Source of the DNA: Flavobacteriales bacterium UBA1820
GTDB lineage: Bacteria; Bacteroidota; Bacteroidia; Flavobacteriales; UBA1820
Reading direction: 5' to 3'
DNA: 29,652 nt
NCBI GenBank assembly: GCA_002314265.1
Contig: DCEW01000002.1
Location: 24,424 to 54,075 of the forward strand
Under the pieces are notes generated by a model. It had not been told where the DNA came from. It worked only from the letters and a program-made list of their open reading frames with translations, and ran no database searches. Every line of letters starts with the position of its first letter. The stretch's first letter is position 1. The position numbers and the translations under genes were made by a program. Shown in pieces: positions 14,640 to 22,696 of this stretch.

Positions 14640-15689
14640 ATGAAAACAAACTCCCGCCGCATCCTCTCGACCGTGAGCGTAGTGCTTCTCGCCCTGATCG
14701 TCGTCTATCTCGCCGGCCCGCGGCCCGAGCCCCCCGTACTTTCCACAGAATTTCCCACCGTACCCGGGTCGCTGGAGTCGATTCAAGACAGCCTTTCCCG
14801 CGCCGAAAAAGCAGCAGGCAACGTCAAAAAGGACAACGAAGGCCGGATCTTCTGGCAAGGAGACTCGCTGAAACGCACCGAATACGTCCTGCTGTACCTG
14901 CACGGATACAGCGCCTCCCGGTTGGAAGGGGAGCCGGTTACCACCGACTTTGCCGCCCGGTACGGGGTCAACCTGTACGCGCCCCGTCTGTGTGCCCACG
15001 GTCTGGACACGCCCGAACCGCTGCTGGAGATGACGGCGAATTGCCTGTGGGAAAGCGCCAAGAACGCCTTGGCTGTGGCGGAAAAACTGGGGGAGAAAGT
15101 GATTGTGATGAGTACTTCCACCGGCGGCACCCTCGCCTTGACCCTGGCTGCGACCTACCCGGAAAAAATCCATGCCCTGATCAACATCTCGCCGAACATC
15201 CTCCCGGCCAACCGCGGCATCGGCCTGATCAACGGCCCTTGGGGTCTGCAAATAGCCCGGGCGGTGATGGGCGGAAAATACATGCCCGTGGATCCCAATG
15301 CGTCCCATCCGGAAGCCTGGAGCGAAGGCGCCCGCCTGGAATCGGCCGTAGAGTTGCAATCGCTGGTCGAAGCCACGATGACCCGCCGGACCTTCCAACG
15401 GGTTACCGCCCCGAGCCTCACCCTGGCCTACTACAAGGACCGGCAGCACCAGGACGGCACGGTTCGGGTGAGCCGTATCCGGAAAATGGTTTCCGAACTC
15501 GGCACCCCGCCCCAGGAAAACGTGTACGTGGAACTTCCCGAGGTAGGAGTACACCCGATGGCCAGCGGTATCGTATCCAAGGACATCCCGGCGGTGGAAG
15601 AAGCTATTTTCTCGTTCTGCGAACAGGTCCTTGGACTGCGCCCGCTCGCCTGCTCCCCGCAGGTCGAAACCCAGTCCTGCGAAGGATAG
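14640..15689 (+). CDS. Membrane-anchored or secreted alpha/beta hydrolase
   Basis: 349 residues. One N-terminal hydrophobic segment (8-25) acts as a signal anchor or signal peptide. The alpha/beta fold shows the oxyanion region LYLHGYSAS (86-93), the nucleophile elbow Ser158-Thr-Ser160-Thr-Gly162-Gly, and the catalytic His305 in GVHPMAS; Asp267 or Asp272 may complete the triad. The elbow differs from G-x-S-x-G in having Ser at the first position. Such enzymes cleave carboxyl esters or lipids; the substrate is unknown. It follows rnhA after 28 bases and likely shares its transcript. The gap after it (15690-15836) contains no gene. Confidence 0.8.
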   Translation: MKTNSRRILSTVSVVLLALIVVYLAGPRPEPPVLSTEFPTVPGSLESIQDSLSRAEKAAGNVKKDNEGRIFWQGDSLKRTEYVLLYLHGYSASRLEGEPVTTDFAARYGVNLYAPRLCAHGLDTPEPLLEMTANCLWESAKNALAVAEKLGEKVIVMSTSTGGTLALTLAATYPEKIHALINISPNILPANRGIGLINGPWGLQIARAVMGGKYMPVDPNASHPEAWSEGARLESAVELQSLVEATMTRRTFQRVTAPSLTLAYYKDRQHQDGTVRVSRIRKMVSELGTPPQENVYVELPEVGVHPMASGIVSKDIPAVEEAIFSFCEQVLGLRPLACSPQVETQSCEG

Positions 15690-15836
15690 GAACGAGCCCC
15701 CCCTTGCTGCACAAACGCATTTTCTCAGCCAAAAAATTTCCGCTTGCACGGACATGAGCGGACTTGCCCCGATGGATTCCTTTGCGGGACACTTCGTTTT
15801 TGGAAAAGCTACAGCAGGAAAACCGCCCCGGGCACC

Positions 15837-16397
15837 CTACGGCATCCCGATCTCGGCAGGCGAGACATACCCGTTGAGCAGCGCATAAAATGTAAGTCCC
15901 GATACGGTCTTGATCCCCGTTTTGGCCGAGATGTTTTTACGATGGGTGAGCACGGTGTTGAAACTGATGGACAACCGCTCGGCAATCTCTTTGTTGATAG
16001 CCCCCGAAACGACCAGACGCAAGACCTGTATTTCCCGGGGTGTAAGATTCTTATTTTCCTCACCCTCTCCTGTGGAATCGTGTCGGCCAAAGAAGCCTTT
16101 TATCACCTCGACCATACGGTGCTGATCGGCAGAAGTATCGAGCAGGCATTCTCCCTCCACCCCTTGGCCCGCACCTAAAGACAAGCGGACGAGTTTCCGC
16201 GCAACGATGCCCGCAAAGGAACCCATCGCTTCCTCTTCGACGAAATACATATCGTAGTCCTCGTGCCGCACCCATTCGCCCGAGGTGGCGTACAGGTCGA
16301 TCTCCATCGGAGGAAAATACGAGACCAACAGGTTTCGCAATCCTGCGGCCCGCAACGTGTCGCGGCAACAGATGGCTACCCGACGGATCCTACGCAT
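15837..16397 (-). CDS. LuxR/NarL-type transcriptional regulator paired with a hemerythrin-like protein
   Basis: 186 residues. The C-terminal part is a LuxR helix-turn-helix (LTPREIQVLRLVVSGAINKEIAERLSISFNTVLTHRKNISAKTGI, about 120-170), where the recognition helix covers SFNTVLTHRKNI. The N-terminal 110 residues look like a shortened receiver-type fold but lack a recognisable phospho-acceptor Asp with the usual acidic pair, so control by phosphorylation is doubtful. The ATG at 16397 overlaps the stop of the preceding gene by 8 bases; the further-upstream frame is that gene read out of frame. Adjacent hemerythrin-like and LuxR genes are a recurring Bacteroidota pairing, suggesting the partner relays an oxygen, NO or redox cue. 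Confidence 0.85.
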   Translation of the reverse strand: MRRIRRVAICCRDTLRAAGLRNLLVSYFPPMEIDLYATSGEWVRHEDYDMYFVEEEAMGSFAGIVARKLVRLSLGAGQGVEGECLLDTSADQHRMVEVIKGFFGRHDSTGEGEENKNLTPREIQVLRLVVSGAINKEIAERLSISFNTVLTHRKNISAKTGIKTVSGLTFYALLNGYVSPAEIGMP

Positions 16398-17112
16398 TGT
16401 CTCTCCCGGTGTTTTTGCCACCGCGCTCCATCGCATGAACCATCGGGATAAGTATCCGGTGGCGGATCCGCTCGTGCAGGCGCATGTCTTTTTCAAAAGC
16501 CGAAACGGCAAACAATACGGCGTAACACAAGTTCGGGTCGTACGTTCCCCGCAAATGCCGCACCAATACGCTCTTTATGTCGTGTAACTGTTCCCAACCG
16601 TATTCCTGATCCGCCGCACCCTTCTGCACGGGCGACATCGAACGCAAGTCGGCCTGAGGGACGGAACGGCACAGACGGAGTACATAGGGAAAAAACTCAT
16701 TCTCGTCCCGCTCCATCCGCTCGCAGATGCGTGCCTTTGCCTTGGAAAATGCATCGCCCACCAGCGCGAGTGCGGGGTTTTCCCCTCGTCCCGAGGCGAT
16801 GAACCCCTTCAAATGCCGCTCAATGTTGGGCAATTGAAACCGGCGGTAATACGCATGGGTCTTGCTCAGATAATCGACGATCTGTTCGGCATGAAAAGCG
16901 GCGAACTGCTCCTGCGGGAAATACCCTTCGTTGAGAAAGGTATTGAGCACCATCAGGAAAAAAACGGTGTCGATGCCCTGCCGGACACATACTTGTTCTA
17001 CCGTACTCTCGCCCAAACCGAGCGGGATGCCGAAACGGTCGAGCACCGGCATGAGAAAGGGATGGTCTTCGAGAATCCCAGCCAAAGGCATATCGCGGTA
17101 TATCAGCAGCAT
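16390..17112 (-). CDS. Hemerythrin-fold protein with degraded di-iron site (RIC/YtfE-like)
   Basis: 240 residues. The N-terminus (PVLDRFGIPLGLGESTVEQVC, 22-42) is the ScdA/RIC-type DUF1858 region; the rest is a four-helix hemerythrin-like domain (DYLSKTHAYYRRFQLPNIERHL; RMERDENEFFPYV; LHDIKSVLVRHL; FEKDMRLHERIRHRILIP). Compared with the family pattern as I know it, ligands H86 and H213 remain, but the helix-2 His is Arg132, the helix-3 His is Gln169 and the helix-4 Glu is Arg217, so a normal di-iron centre seems unlikely. Start chosen at the ATG at 17112, which begins the conserved part and lies about 95 bases behind the promoter; upstream frame runs into the divergent macro gene. It is translationally coupled to the LuxR gene. 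Confidence 0.8.
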   Translation of the reverse strand: MLLIYRDMPLAGILEDHPFLMPVLDRFGIPLGLGESTVEQVCVRQGIDTVFFLMVLNTFLNEGYFPQEQFAAFHAEQIVDYLSKTHAYYRRFQLPNIERHLKGFIASGRGENPALALVGDAFSKAKARICERMERDENEFFPYVLRLCRSVPQADLRSMSPVQKGAADQEYGWEQLHDIKSVLVRHLRGTYDPNLCYAVLFAVSAFEKDMRLHERIRHRILIPMVHAMERGGKNTGRDNA

Positions 17113-17206
17113 AACAATTCTTATAATATTTACCGTCCTCCCCCACCCCTGCATCCCCCCTTGCACAGCAGCGCCGGTGGTGTTGCAGCCGAGATCTCCC
17201 GGCGGG

Positions 17207-17238
17207 TAAAGATAGGAAAAGGTCTGCATCGGGACAAA
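17207..17238 (-). promoter_or_regulatory. Promoter of the hemerythrin-like/LuxR pair (TTTG-N20-TATCTTTA)
   Basis: On the minus strand TTTG (17235-17238) is followed after 20 bases by TATCTTTA (17207-17214), the best -33/-7 spacing in the window with one mismatch in the -7 box. A leader of about 90 bases separates it from the ATG at 17112. Confidence 0.6.
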
Positions 17239-17282
17239 TGCGAAAACGCGGTTTTTATCGAGGCTTTGCGCCTGTCTTTTTG

Positions 17283-17290
17283 TAACTTTG
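17283..17290 (+). promoter_or_regulatory. -7 box TAACTTTG for the macro-domain gene, leaderless arrangement
   Basis: Ends six bases before the ATG at 17297. TTTG at 17265-17268 lies 14 bases upstream. Transcription would begin at or beside the start codon. Confidence 0.6.
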
Positions 17291-17296
17291 TCCAAC

Positions 17297-17794
17297 ATGA
17301 AAAGCGTCGATATCCTCACGGGAGACATCACCCGTCTCACTTGCCAAGCCATCGTCAATGCGGCCAACAACCGCCTACTGGGCGGCGGCGGAGTGGATGG
17401 AGCCATTCACCGGGCTGCCGGGCCGCAGCTGCTGGAGGAATGCCGCACCCTCGGAGGATGCCCTACCGGGGAATGCCGGGTAACGAAAGCCTACCGCCTC
17501 CCCTGCCAACTGGTATTCCACACCGTAGGACCCGTATGGAAAGGCGGCGGAGCGGGCGAGGCGGAACTCCTGGCCGCCTGCTACCGCAACTGCCTGGAGG
17601 AAGCCGCCCGACGGGGCGTAACGAGCATCGCTTTCCCCGGCATCAGTACCGGTGTTTATGGCTTCCCCAAAGACCTGGCCGCCCGGATCGCCATGCGCGA
17701 GATCCGAGCTTTCCTCCAGCGGCCTTCCTCCGTCGAGAAAGTGCTGGTAGTCTGCTATCCGGCGGAAAACGAACGGTACTACCGGGGGCTTTGA
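17297..17794 (+). CDS. Macro-domain protein, probable O-acetyl-ADP-ribose/ADP-ribosyl hydrolase (MacroD/YmdB type)
   Basis: 165 residues forming a single macro domain. Motifs: Gly-Asp-Ile-Thr at 9-12, [22 protein letters not shown] (ADP-ribose-binding Asn, Gly-rich loop and catalytic Asp), [15 protein letters not shown], and [12 protein letters not shown] (pyrophosphate loop). These match the MacroD-type class that removes ADP-ribose from proteins or deacetylates O-acetyl-ADP-ribose. A TTG nine bases upstream is in frame but falls in the -7 box, so the ATG at 17297 is used. Divergent from the hemerythrin-like gene, with 184 bases between. Confidence 0.93.
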   Translation: MKSVDILTGDITRLTCQAIVNAANNRLLGGGGVDGAIHRAAGPQLLEECRTLGGCPTGECRVTKAYRLPCQLVFHTVGPVWKGGGAGEAELLAACYRNCLEEAARRGVTSIAFPGISTGVYGFPKDLAARIAMREIRAFLQRPSSVEKVLVVCYPAENERYYRGL

Positions 17795-17831
17795 CCCGCT
17801 TTTTTCACATAAAAACGAAAAACGAAATACG

Positions 17832-18941
17832 ATGGAAGAAAAAATCACGGTAAGGGATGTCGCTGACGCACTGGAAGAATTCGCCCCGCGCACCTACGCC
17901 GAAGGATTCGACAACACCGGGCTGCTGGTAGGCGAGCCGCAGACCGAGGTAACGGGCATCCTGGTGGCGCACGACTGTCTGGAAGAAGTAGTCGCCGAAG
18001 CGCAGGAAAAAGGATGCAACCTCATCGTCGCCTTCCACCCGATCATTTTCTCGGGGCTGAAAAGCCTGACGGGACGCTCCTATGTAGAACGCGCCGTCAT
18101 GCGGGCCTTGCGCGCCGGGATCGCCATCTATGCCGTGCACACCGCCTTGGACAACGCCTTCCACGGCGTAAACGCCGGGATGTGCGACGCCCTCGGGCTA
18201 CAGCACCGCCGGGTACTCGACCCGCAAAAAGACACCCTGCGCCAACTCACCACGTACGTCCCCACCGCGTATGCCGAGAGGCTGCGGGAGGCGCTCTTCG
18301 CTGCTGGGGCAGGAGGCATTGCCCCTTACCAGGCGTGCAGTTTCAACGCCGAAGGCACCGGCACTTTCCGTGCCCTCGACGGGGCGGCTCCGTTCGTGGG
18401 GGAGATCGGCGAACTGCACCGCGAAGCGGAGACGATGGTTCGCGTGGTCTTCCTGCGCCACCTTCAGGGAGCGGTCGTGCGGGCTTTGCAGGCGGCGCAT
18501 CCGTACCAGATGCCGGCCTACGAGATCACGGCCCTCGAAAACGGTCCGGGGAAGATCGGCATGGGGATGATCGGTACGCTGGAGCAGCCGATGAGCGAGA
18601 TGGATTTCCTGCACCTGCTGCGCGAACGCTTCGATGCCCGGGGGATCCGCTACTCGGCTCCGACGGGCCGGAGGGTCGGCACGGTGGCGGTGTTGGGCGG
18701 GGCGGGCAGTTTTGCCTTGTCCCAAGCGATCGCCCAGGGGGCGGATGCGTACGTGAGTGCAGACTTCAAATACCACGATTTTTTCGGTGCCGAGGGACGC
18801 ATCCTGATAGCCGACATCGGGCATTTCGAGAGCGAGCGCTTCACAAAAAACATTTTACACAACTATTTAATGAAAAAATTCACTATTTTTGCAGTCCGTT
18901 TATCGGAGATCAATACCAACCCTATTCATTATCTGCAATAA
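17832..18941 (+). CDS. Nif3-like dinuclear metal-centre protein (YbgI/YqfO family)
   Basis: 369 residues, the long form that carries a PII-like (CutA-like) insert at about 130-235 between the two halves of the Nif3 domain. Metal ligands are visible as His69 (VAFHPIIFSG), His103 and Asp107 (VHTALDNAFHG), and His331/Glu335 (DIGHFESE). Members form hexameric toroids with two metals per subunit; they are annotated as GTP cyclohydrolase I type 2, but the physiological role is unsettled. C-terminal RLSEINTNPIHYL is typical. It follows the macro gene after 37 bases in the same direction. Confidence 0.92.
   Translation: MEEKITVRDVADALEEFAPRTYAEGFDNTGLLVGEPQTEVTGILVAHDCLEEVVAEAQEKGCNLIVAFHPIIFSGLKSLTGRSYVERAVMRALRAGIAIYAVHTALDNAFHGVNAGMCDALGLQHRRVLDPQKDTLRQLTTYVPTAYAERLREALFAAGAGGIAPYQACSFNAEGTGTFRALDGAAPFVGEIGELHREAETMVRVVFLRHLQGAVVRALQAAHPYQMPAYEITALENGPGKIGMGMIGTLEQPMSEMDFLHLLRERFDARGIRYSAPTGRRVGTVAVLGGAGSFALSQAIAQGADAYVSADFKYHDFFGAEGRILIADIGHFESERFTKNILHNYLMKKFTIFAVRLSEINTNPIHYLQ
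18884..18891 (+). promoter_or_regulatory. -7 box TATTTTTG inside the Nif3 3' end
   Basis: Matches TAnnTTTG and sits 51 bases before the ATG at 18943; could add a separate promoter for the coiled-coil gene. It lies in coding sequence, so chance is possible. Confidence 0.4.
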
Positions 18942-18942
18942 T

Positions 18943-19725
18943 ATGGCCGAGAAAGAATTAACGGTAGAACAAAAGCTGCGTACCCTGTACGACCTCCAGC
19001 TCATCGACACCCGCATAGACCAGATACGGGCCATCCAGGGAGAGCTTCCGCTGGAAGTGCGGGAACTCGAAGACGAAATAGAAGGCCTGACCACCCGCCT
19101 GGAACGCTTCGTCCAGGAAAACAAGAACTTCGAGGAACAGGTCAAGACCCTCAAACACACCATCGTCGAGGCCAGAGACCTGATCGCCCGATACGAAGAA
19201 CAACAAAAACACGTTCGCAACAACCGCGAATACGACTCCATCAGCAAAGAGATCGAATACCAGACCCTCGAGATCGAGCATGCCGAAAAGCTGATCCGCG
19301 AATCGGGTGCCAAACTGGAAATGCAAAAGTCCCGCATCGAGGAAACGGAAGCCAAGATCGCTTCGCTCAAGGAGCACCTGGAGACCAAAAAAGGCGAATT
19401 GGATAACATCCTGGAGGAAACCCGCCGCGAACACGACTCCCTGCAGGAAAAAGCCGACCAGATCGTCACCCAGATCGAACCTCGCCTGCTGCTGGCCTAC
19501 CGCAAGATCCGCGAGCGGGTACGCAACGGATTGGCCGTAGTGTCGATCGACCGGGGAGCTTCCGAAGGGTCCTACTTCACCATTCCCCCGCAGCGGCAGA
19601 TCGAAATCGCCATGCGCAAAAAGATCATCGCCGACGAGAACAGCGGCCGTATCCTGGTCGATCCGGAATTGGCGCGCGAGGAACGCGAAAAAATGGAAGA
19701 GATCTTCAACAAGATCCTCGAATAA
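18943..19725 (+). CDS. CT398-like coiled-coil hairpin protein with a cysteine-less 'zinc ribbon'
   Basis: 260 residues. Residues 8-185 are a long, charged coiled coil (DTRIDQIRAIQGELPLEVRELEDEIEGL ... EKADQIVTQIEPRLL), as in the DUF164/CT398 family that precedes a C4-type zinc ribbon. The ribbon framework is intact (GLAVVSIDRGA ... YFTIPPQRQIEIAMRKKII ... SGRILVDPEL), but the four zinc positions read Ser207/Ser210 and Asp231/Ser234 instead of Cys pairs. The start ATG is 1 base behind the Nif3 stop. Function of the family is poorly known; it has been linked to protein-protein adapters. Usual length. A strong terminator follows. Confidence 0.88.
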   Translation: MAEKELTVEQKLRTLYDLQLIDTRIDQIRAIQGELPLEVRELEDEIEGLTTRLERFVQENKNFEEQVKTLKHTIVEARDLIARYEEQQKHVRNNREYDSISKEIEYQTLEIEHAEKLIRESGAKLEMQKSRIEETEAKIASLKEHLETKKGELDNILEETRREHDSLQEKADQIVTQIEPRLLLAYRKIRERVRNGLAVVSIDRGASEGSYFTIPPQRQIEIAMRKKIIADENSGRILVDPELAREEREKMEEIFNKILE

Positions 19726-19758
19726 TTTTCCCCAAAACCGTCCGCTCACTCACATGCG

Positions 19759-19803
19759 GGCAAGCAAAAAGCCGGAGGCAATGCCTCCGGCTTTTTGCTT
19801 GCC
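19759..19803. terminator. Bidirectional intrinsic terminator
   Basis: A perfect 21-base-pair stem, 19759-19779 with 19783-19803, loop AAT. The stem contains AAAAA/TTTTT flanking GCCGGAGGC, so both strands give a hairpin followed by T. It separates the convergent coiled-coil gene (ends 19725) and MTA/SAH nucleosidase gene (ends 19825). Confidence 0.93.
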
Positions 19804-19824
19804 TGCACGCCTGCGAACCGCCCC

Positions 19825-20577
19825 TTACGGCAAACGGTCCAGGAACTCTTTGACGATATAAAACGAATACGTGCTGGCCACCCGCGCCAAAAACTTGGGA
19901 TAGTCGCGCGGCGAATCGCCATCGGCCGTATCGGAAATCGTACGCATCACCGCAAAGGGCACCCCGTGTTCCCAGCACACCTGAGCCACCGCCGCCCCCT
20001 CCATCTCCACGGCGAACATATCGGGCAGATCGGACACGATCCGTTCCTTCACCGAAGCCGTCTTGACGAACTGATCGCCCGTAGCGATGTTCTTGCGGTG
20101 TACCAGCACATTCTGCAGAGCGAACTCCTCGACATCCTCCCGGGCGATATACTCCCCGATGTGCGCCGCAAAATGACGGGCTGCCTCGGCCAGCAGGTCG
20201 CTGGTACGGCCATCGGTCGGTATCCCGTTCGGTCCCACCAAAGGCACGAAATAACGCGGTTTGAACGGCGAAGCATCCACGTCGTGATGGTACAAACGCT
20301 CCGCTACCACGATGTCCCCTACCCGCGCCCGGGGGTCCAGTCCGCCGGCCACCCCGGTAAACACCACCAGGTCCGCAGCGAACACATTGATCAGGTTGGC
20401 GGTGGTAGAGGCCGCTGCCGTTTTCCCCCACTGGGAAAAGACCAGAACCACTTCCCGGCCGAAAAGCCTTCCTTCGATGTATTCCCGCATCCCGAGCGCA
20501 GTCTTCTTCTCCACCTCGACCGCCTGCAACAGGCGGTCGAATTCCTCGTACATGGCACTGATGATTCCTATTTTCAT
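19825..20577 (-). CDS. mtnN: 5'-methylthioadenosine/S-adenosylhomocysteine nucleosidase
   Basis: 250 residues. Cleaves adenine from MTA, SAH and 5'-deoxyadenosine, clearing by-products of SAM-dependent enzymes such as the radical-SAM MtaB. Key sites match the family: Glu12 (general acid) in MKIGIISAMYEE, VEMEGAA at 190-196 (ribose-binding Met-Glu), and Ser215-Asp216-Thr-Ala-Asp219 (adenine-binding, catalytic Asp216). About 20 residues longer than E. coli MTAN, mostly in the 90-125 loop. A futalosine-type function cannot be excluded. A further in-frame ATG 27 bases upstream adds nine residues outside the conserved start, so 20577 is preferred. Confidence 0.9.
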   Translation of the reverse strand: MKIGIISAMYEEFDRLLQAVEVEKKTALGMREYIEGRLFGREVVLVFSQWGKTAAASTTANLINVFAADLVVFTGVAGGLDPRARVGDIVVAERLYHHDVDASPFKPRYFVPLVGPNGIPTDGRTSDLLAEAARHFAAHIGEYIAREDVEEFALQNVLVHRKNIATGDQFVKTASVKERIVSDLPDMFAVEMEGAAVAQVCWEHGVPFAVMRTISDTADGDSPRDYPKFLARVASTYSFYIVKEFLDRLP

Positions 20578-20601
20578 GCTTTCTCGTGTTGATTTTCCCG
20601 G

Positions 20602-20609
20602 CAAAGGTA
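20602..20609 (-). promoter_or_regulatory. -7 box TACCTTTG for mtnN
   Basis: Reverse complement of CAAAGGTA; predicted start near 20595, with a leader of about 18 bases to the ATG at 20577. Confidence 0.6.
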
Positions 20610-20795
20610 ACGATACGCCCGCAACCCTGCGGCAGGGCGCGGGACAAAAGTATGAAAAACCGCCTTTTCTTTAGCCCAACTTTATTATTTGCAAGGTTTT
20701 GCGCCCCGGATTTTTAACATAGACTTAACAGCGAAACAGGCCTTGAATTGCGAATTTCGTGTATCGGAAAAAACATAGAAAAAAAGCATAGAAAA

Positions 20796-21803
20796 ATGGA
20801 AGAATCGAACAATCCGGTCGACATCCGCGCCCTGGGAGAAAAGATCGCCCAGGAGAGCGCATTCGTTAAACTGCTCACCAGCGAGATCAACAACGTCATC
20901 GTCGGACAGAGCCAAATGATCGAACGGCTGATGATCGGCCTGCTGGGCGGAGGACACATTCTGCTCGAAGGTGTGCCAGGACTGGCCAAGACCCTGGCCA
21001 TCAATTCGCTGGCCAAAGCCGTGGACGGCGACTTCTCCCGAATACAGTTCACCCCCGACCTGCTCCCGGCCGATGTGATCGGTACGATGATCTACAACGT
21101 CAAGGACGGCGACTTCTCCATCAAGAAAGGCCCGGTATTCGCCAATTTCGTCCTGGCGGACGAGATCAACCGTGCCCCGGCCAAAGTGCAGTCCGCCCTG
21201 CTGGAAGCCATGCAGGAACGTCAGGTGACCATCGGCGAGGAAACTTTCCGTCTGGACGACCCCTTCCTGGTAATGGCCACCCAAAACCCCATCGAACAGG
21301 AAGGTACCTACCCGCTTCCGGAAGCCCAGATGGACCGTTTCATGCTCAAGACCGTCGTCAGCTATCCCACCAAGGAGGACGAGCAGCGCATCATGCGGCG
21401 CAACACCCGTCCGGAAGGCTCCAAAGCCATCCGACCGGTGGTCTCGCTCGATGACATTCGCCGGGGTCGAGAAGCGGCCAAGGAGGTCTACATGGATGAA
21501 AAGATCGAACACTACATCCTCGACATCGTCTTTGCCACCCGTTTCCCCGAGGAGTACAAACTGGACAAACTCAAACCCCTGATCGCCTACGGTGCTTCTC
21601 CGCGAGGCAGCATCAACCTGGTTACCGCATCGAAAGTGTACGCATTCCTGCGCGGACGGGCCTACGTCATTCCGGAAGACGTGCGGGCTATCGCGCCGGA
21701 CGTCCTTCGCCACCGCATCGGGGTTACCTACGAGGCCGAAGCCGAAAACGTACACACCGAAGAGATCATCAACACCATCCTGAACGAAGTACAGGTACCC
21801 TGA
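20796..21803 (+). CDS. moxR: MoxR-family AAA+ ATPase of the Bat operon
   Basis: 335 residues. Walker A is GVPGLAKT (59-66), Walker B VLADEI (119-124) followed by NRAPAKVQSALLEAMQERQVT, sensor 1 MATQNPIEQEGTYPLPEAQMDRF and a C-terminal lid region. MoxR ATPases act as chaperones together with VWA-domain proteins, here the products of the next genes. The ATG at 20796 is used because the family starts about 25 residues before the GQ..I helix (VGQSQMIERL). The gap from mtnN (20578-20795) has no gene; no perfect TAnnTTTG was found in it. First gene of an eight-gene run. Confidence 0.95.
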   Translation: MEESNNPVDIRALGEKIAQESAFVKLLTSEINNVIVGQSQMIERLMIGLLGGGHILLEGVPGLAKTLAINSLAKAVDGDFSRIQFTPDLLPADVIGTMIYNVKDGDFSIKKGPVFANFVLADEINRAPAKVQSALLEAMQERQVTIGEETFRLDDPFLVMATQNPIEQEGTYPLPEAQMDRFMLKTVVSYPTKEDEQRIMRRNTRPEGSKAIRPVVSLDDIRRGREAAKEVYMDEKIEHYILDIVFATRFPEEYKLDKLKPLIAYGASPRGSINLVTASKVYAFLRGRAYVIPEDVRAIAPDVLRHRIGVTYEAEAENVHTEEIINTILNEVQVP

Positions 21804-21817
21804 CCGGGGGAAACGAC

Positions 21818-21825
21818 AAGGAGGT
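21818..21825 (+). promoter_or_regulatory. Strong Shine-Dalgarno AAGGAGGT for the DUF58 gene
   Basis: A full anti-16S match, seven bases before the ATG at 21833. Perfect sites are rare in this window, where most starts show none, so translation of this gene may be raised relative to moxR. Confidence 0.75.
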
Positions 21826-21832
21826 TTCCGCC

Positions 21833-22696
21833 ATGGATGTCAAGGAAGTACTCAAAAAAGTCCGCAAAGTCGAGATCAAGACGCGCCGCCTCTCGGACCA
21901 CGTCTTCTCGGGCGAATACCACAGCTCGTTCAAGGGACGGGGCATGACCTTCAGCGAAGTGCGTGCCTACCAGTTCGGCGACGACGTGCGCAACATCGAC
22001 TGGAACGTAACGGCCAAGACCCACCAGCCCTACGTCAAGGTCTTTGAGGAAGAACGCGAACTGACCATGATGCTGGCTGTGGATGTATCCGGTTCGCAGT
22101 TCTTCGGTACGGGCGATGCAACCAAACGGGAGATCGTCACCGAGATCTGCGCCACGCTGGCCTTCTCGGCCATGGGCAACAACGACAAGGTGGGGCTGAT
22201 GCTCTTTTCCGATCGGGTCGAACTGTTCATTCCCCCGGGAAAAGGGCGGATGCACATCCTGCGCATCATCCGCGAGCTGATCGAGTTTCAACCCACCAGT
22301 CCCCGCACGAACATCGGCGCGGCGATGGAATACCTCTTCGGAGTGCTCAAGAAGAAAGCCATCGTCTTTCTGGTTTCGGACTTCATCGACTCCTCGTACC
22401 GCGAAGCGATGACCATACTGGCTCGCAAACACGACTTGACCGGGATCCGCATTTACGATCCGGCCGAGGCCGAACTCCCCGACGTGGGCCGGGTGCTGAT
22501 GCGCCACGACGAAACAGGACGTTACATCTGGGTCAATACTTCTTCCCGCTCGGTGAGGGATTCGTACCGCGCGCAGTACCTGCGCCGGGTAGGTTACTTC
22601 GAGGATACGCTCCGCCACTGCGGGGCCGGTTCCATCAGCACAAGCACCAAAGAAGACTATGCAAAAAAATTACTCGGTTATTTCCGCATGCGATAA
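21833..22696 (+). CDS. DUF58 protein with VWA-like domain
   Basis: 287 residues, cytoplasmic (no signal or membrane segment). The DUF58 signature SGEYHSSFKGRGMTFSEVRAYQFGDDVRNIDWN lies at about 26-58. A MIDAS motif Asp84-Val-Ser86-Gly-Ser88 shows a metal-binding VWA fold, with DFIDSSYREAM further on. It is the standard partner gene of MoxR and probably its client or adapter. The last 38 bases overlap the start of the next gene. Confidence 0.92.
   Translation: MDVKEVLKKVRKVEIKTRRLSDHVFSGEYHSSFKGRGMTFSEVRAYQFGDDVRNIDWNVTAKTHQPYVKVFEEERELTMMLAVDVSGSQFFGTGDATKREIVTEICATLAFSAMGNNDKVGLMLFSDRVELFIPPGKGRMHILRIIRELIEFQPTSPRTNIGAAMEYLFGVLKKKAIVFLVSDFIDSSYREAMTILARKHDLTGIRIYDPAEAELPDVGRVLMRHDETGRYIWVNTSSRSVRDSYRAQYLRRVGYFEDTLRHCGAGSISTSTKEDYAKKLLGYFRMR

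Noticed and set aside
17113..17406. Extended N-terminus of the hemerythrin-like protein
   Set aside because: It lies partly in the divergent macro gene and contains the TATCTTTA promoter; the family begins at the ATG near 17112.
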